Source of the DNA: an uncultured Methanobacterium sp.
Lineage (GTDB): Archaea > Methanobacteriota > Methanobacteria > Methanobacteriales > Methanobacteriaceae
Direction: 5' to 3'
DNA length: 7,813 nucleotides
NCBI RefSeq assembly: GCF_963665055.1
Contig: NZ_OY762012.1
Location: forward strand, 1-7,813
The notes below the pieces were generated by a model. The model did not search any database, was not told the origin of the DNA, and worked only from the letters and a program-made list of their open reading frames with translations. Shown in pieces: positions 5,826 to 7,813 of this stretch (position 1 is the stretch's first letter; every line of letters begins with the position of its first letter). The translations under genes were made by a program, and so were the position numbers.

Positions 5826-6648
5826 TTATTCATAAACACAGGCTGATTTTTTCAGGCAATCCTGACATATTATTTCATGGCTGTTTTCAGAAACTGCAAT
5901 TCTGGTTAGAATCCAGAATATGACCAATATAAGGAAATATAATTCAGTTATTAAATTTCCTTTAACAATATCCAGTCCCACTAGTACCAGAAAGGATCCA
6001 GTAACCAGTGCCATGTTGGAAATAAATTTCAATTTTATCCCTACTTTCAAGAATATGATAATTAACAATGCAGCAAATACTGTACAAATCCCAATCCAGA
6101 ATGATATTTCCCCATAGATTGAAGGATATTCCGTCAAAGGATATCCTAAAAAATAGTAAATCACTACTCCTACAGTAGCAAGGAGGTGCACCTACAGAAA
6201 GACCGAAACACCCCGGGCAATATTTTCTACCATTAATGGTTAAAGTGTGTGAAGAAAACTTACCACAATCAGGGTGATGGCCTTCAAACTGCATATTACC
6301 CTGATTTATGGTTTTTTGCTTGGAATCATTTTGAAATTTCAGTAGTGTTTTACATTTTGATGGGTATATTGCTGCAAACATCCCTAAGATACAGATCACA
6401 ATGAAAAGGAATAATATAATTGATTCGTTAAGGGAATAATGTGATGTTGAAGGTGCAGTTGATTGAGGAGACCATAAGTACATGGCTACCAGGAAAAAAA
6501 GTCCTGAAAAGGAAATCAGAATGAGGAAAATGTTTTGAGTGTTAAAATTATTTTCCCTGAATTGGGTTATGGACATCTTTTTAGTTAACGCAAATATCTT
6601 TTCACTTAACCGGGATATCTTTTCACTTAACGGGATTTTAGATATCAA
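5826..6648 (-). pseudogene. Multi-pass membrane protein with Cys/His motif, split by a 1-base frameshift near 6185
   Basis: Two overlapping frames make one protein of about 273 residues. The first frame (from TTG 6648) gives three heptad-like repeats (5-25: LSEKISR, LSEKIFA, LTKKMSI), membrane segments at about 39-59 and 75-96, then GHHPDCGKFSSH and YCPGCFGLSVGA (123-154). After A154 it turns into non-membrane sequence that looks out of frame. The other frame (GTG 6191 to stop 5826) supplies four more hydrophobic segments and ends SHEIICQDCLKKSAC. Removing one C of the mRNA-strand CC at 6185-6186 joins them as GCA CTC CTT GCT (A-L-L-A). The H...G..yCpgC.Gl..Ga pattern resembles DUF2085-type membrane proteins, a low-confidence match. 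The TTG start is preceded by GAGGGAT and overlaps the stop of the radical SAM gene, so coupled translation is likely. Mutation, recoding and sequencing error are all possible. Confidence 0.75.
6571..6633 (-). repeat. In-frame 21 bp tandem repeat (three units)
   Basis: Units are 6613-6633, 6592-6612 and 6571-6591. The first two are nearly identical (plus-strand core ATATCTTTTCACTTAAC); the third has diverged. Each encodes seven residues of the pattern xLSEKIx at the N-terminus of the split membrane protein, giving a short amphipathic, coiled-coil-like helix. Confidence 0.7.
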
Positions 6649-7813
6649 TAAAGATCCCTCAATGCCTGCAGGAGGCCCTGGCCTGCCATGTAACGGTAAG
6701 TTTGTCTTTTAAATTTATTCCGTGAAAACACACCGGTAATTCTCCGCCGCATACTACCATAGAAACTGCGGTAGCACTGGTAAAGTTCTTCCTGAACCTC
6801 GTCCCGGGATAAATGTTCGGTGGGCATCACTGCATGCACCATATCATAGTTGGCCCAGTTATCATCTTCCAACCATCCCTGCTTTCTGGCAGTTTCATAA
6901 AGCTCGGTTCCAGGAAATGGAGTCAGGATCATGAAAATCGCTATATCTGGATCCACATAGTTAACAAAATCCCTTAACCCCTGGATTGATTCATGGGAGT
7001 CCTTCCGGTCACCGGTGATGAGTGTTGCCTGGGAAAAAATGTCATTTTCTTTCAATAGATCCATGGAAAGCTTGGCATCACTGGCTTTAATCCCCTTATG
7101 ATAATCCTGCAGTATCTGGTTATCATGCCGCTCCAACCCTGCCATGATCCAGTAATTACCCGCTTTTCTCATTTTAGGCAAGTTATCTTTATTTTTTATG
7201 ATATCATCGCTTCGAGCCTGCATGAACCAGGTTAAATCCTTAGAAAGTCCCCTTTTGATCAATTCATCACACAGTGTACTGGTTCTTTTACCCAGACCAA
7301 AGTTATCATCGGTTAACCACAGGAAGGTGATACCATATTCATTGTAGATGTGTTCCATTTCATCGGCGATTCTACCAGGGGATTTTGGTCTCCATTTACC
7401 TCCCCAGTGCTGCCACTGCGAGCAGAATGTACATTTATAGGCACATCCACGGGATGCTTCCACCAGGGCGTATCCTGCACCGGAGTAGGCCATCATTTTG
7501 AAGTTGTACTTCTTCATATGCTGATTAACAAAATGGTAACCCGGGAATGGAAGGTCATCCAGGTTACTGATGAATGGACGGGGTGGATTATGAATGATTT
7601 TTGAACCATTCCTGAAGGATAATCCTTTAACATCTACCGGTGATTGGTCATTTTCCAGACTTTTTACCAGTTCATAAAGGGTGACTTCTCCCTCACCACG
7701 CACCACAAAATCAATTTCTGGATAGGTAGAAAGGCTCTCATCTGCCAGTGCAGTGAAATATTGACCCCCAACTACTGTCTTAACATCTGGATTTAGTCTT
7801 TTAGCAATTTCCA
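6645..7813 (-). CDS. B12-binding/radical SAM protein, BchE-like (N-terminus cut by window edge)
   Basis: The frame is open at the right edge; 388 residues are visible. The first about 45 (VVGGQYFTALADES, IDFVVRGEGE) match the end of a cobalamin-binding domain; its DxHxxG motif would lie outside. A linker (LDDLPFPGYHF) leads to the radical SAM core with CAYKCTFC (visible C123, C127, C130), the CxxxCxxC site for the [4Fe-4S] cluster. WLTDDNFGL, then AGLERHD, then ILTPFPGTELY follow in the order seen in BchE, the anaerobic Mg-protoporphyrin ester cyclase, and the C-terminal part (RSFYGSMRRR, then YMAGQGLLQAL) also resembles it. A presumed methanogen would not make chlorophyll, so the substrate must differ; B12-radical SAM enzymes often methylate unactivated carbons or close rings. 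The stop (TGA 6647-6645) overlaps the TTG start of the membrane gene, implying an operon whose promoter is outside the window. Confidence 0.88.
   Translation of the reverse strand, partial: EIAKRLNPDVKTVVGGQYFTALADESLSTYPEIDFVVRGEGEVTLYELVKSLENDQSPVDVKGLSFRNGSKIIHNPPRPFISNLDDLPFPGYHFVNQHMKKYNFKMMAYSGAGYALVEASRGCAYKCTFCSQWQHWGGKWRPKSPGRIADEMEHIYNEYGITFLWLTDDNFGLGKRTSTLCDELIKRGLSKDLTWFMQARSDDIIKNKDNLPKMRKAGNYWIMAGLERHDNQILQDYHKGIKASDAKLSMDLLKENDIFSQATLITGDRKDSHESIQGLRDFVNYVDPDIAIFMILTPFPGTELYETARKQGWLEDDNWANYDMVHAVMPTEHLSRDEVQEELYQCYRSFYGSMRRRITGVFSRNKFKRQTYRYMAGQGLLQALRDLY

Noticed and set aside
5920..6117. Plus-strand open frame of 65 codons
   Set aside because: It is antisense to the hydrophobic half of the split membrane protein, which makes better sense as a coding sequence.

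Overview
The window looks like a piece of an AT-rich methanogen chromosome, most likely order Methanobacteriales and plausibly Methanobacterium or a close relative. The case rests on small zinc-ribbon proteins of a type I associate with these archaea, a BchE-like B12-binding/radical SAM protein, GGAG/GAGGTGAT Shine-Dalgarno sites next to one gene that appears leaderless, TATA-like boxes at archaeal spacing, and T-rich ends without strong hairpins. This assignment comes from reading the sequence, not from a search.

Layout. (1) 1-1345, minus: a membrane sensor of LytS 5TM type fused to a SpoIIE/RsbU-type serine phosphatase, cut by the left edge. (2) 1501-3238, plus, divergent from it: a predicted ATPase of the PF09818 'ABC class'. 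Its last ~40 residues lie in the +1 frame, so the gene is interrupted by a 1-base shift near 3121. (3) 3239-3577: an intergenic stretch with a five-unit 16-19 bp repeat and a possible 14-codon micro-ORF. (4) 3578-3913, plus: a zinc-ribbon protein with two membrane segments. (5) 3914-4232: a convergent, T-rich two-sided terminator region plus a ~32 bp tandem repeat. (6) 4233-4526 and 4673-5482, minus: two proteins sharing one zinc-ribbon module, at the C-terminus of the first and the N-terminus of the second. The second adds an acidic linker, 11-residue repeats and a PH-like C-terminal domain. (7) 5483-5825: the leader and promoter region of that gene, built of 18 bp repeats that run into the ribosome-binding site. 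(8) 5826-6648, minus: a multi-pass membrane protein with Cys/His motifs, split by a 1-base shift near 6185. (9) 6645-7813, minus: the BchE-like radical SAM protein, cut by the right edge. Its stop overlaps the TTG start of the membrane gene, so the pair is probably co-transcribed and translationally coupled.

No rRNA, tRNA, insertion sequence, prophage or CRISPR array is visible. No clearly new multi-gene system stands out. The most notable points are the two single-base frame disruptions (real, programmed or sequencing error), the sensor-phosphatase with an altered active-site motif, the shared zinc-ribbon module in neighbouring genes, the BchE-like/membrane-protein pair in a presumed methanogen, and the different short tandem repeat found in each of the three longer intergenic regions.
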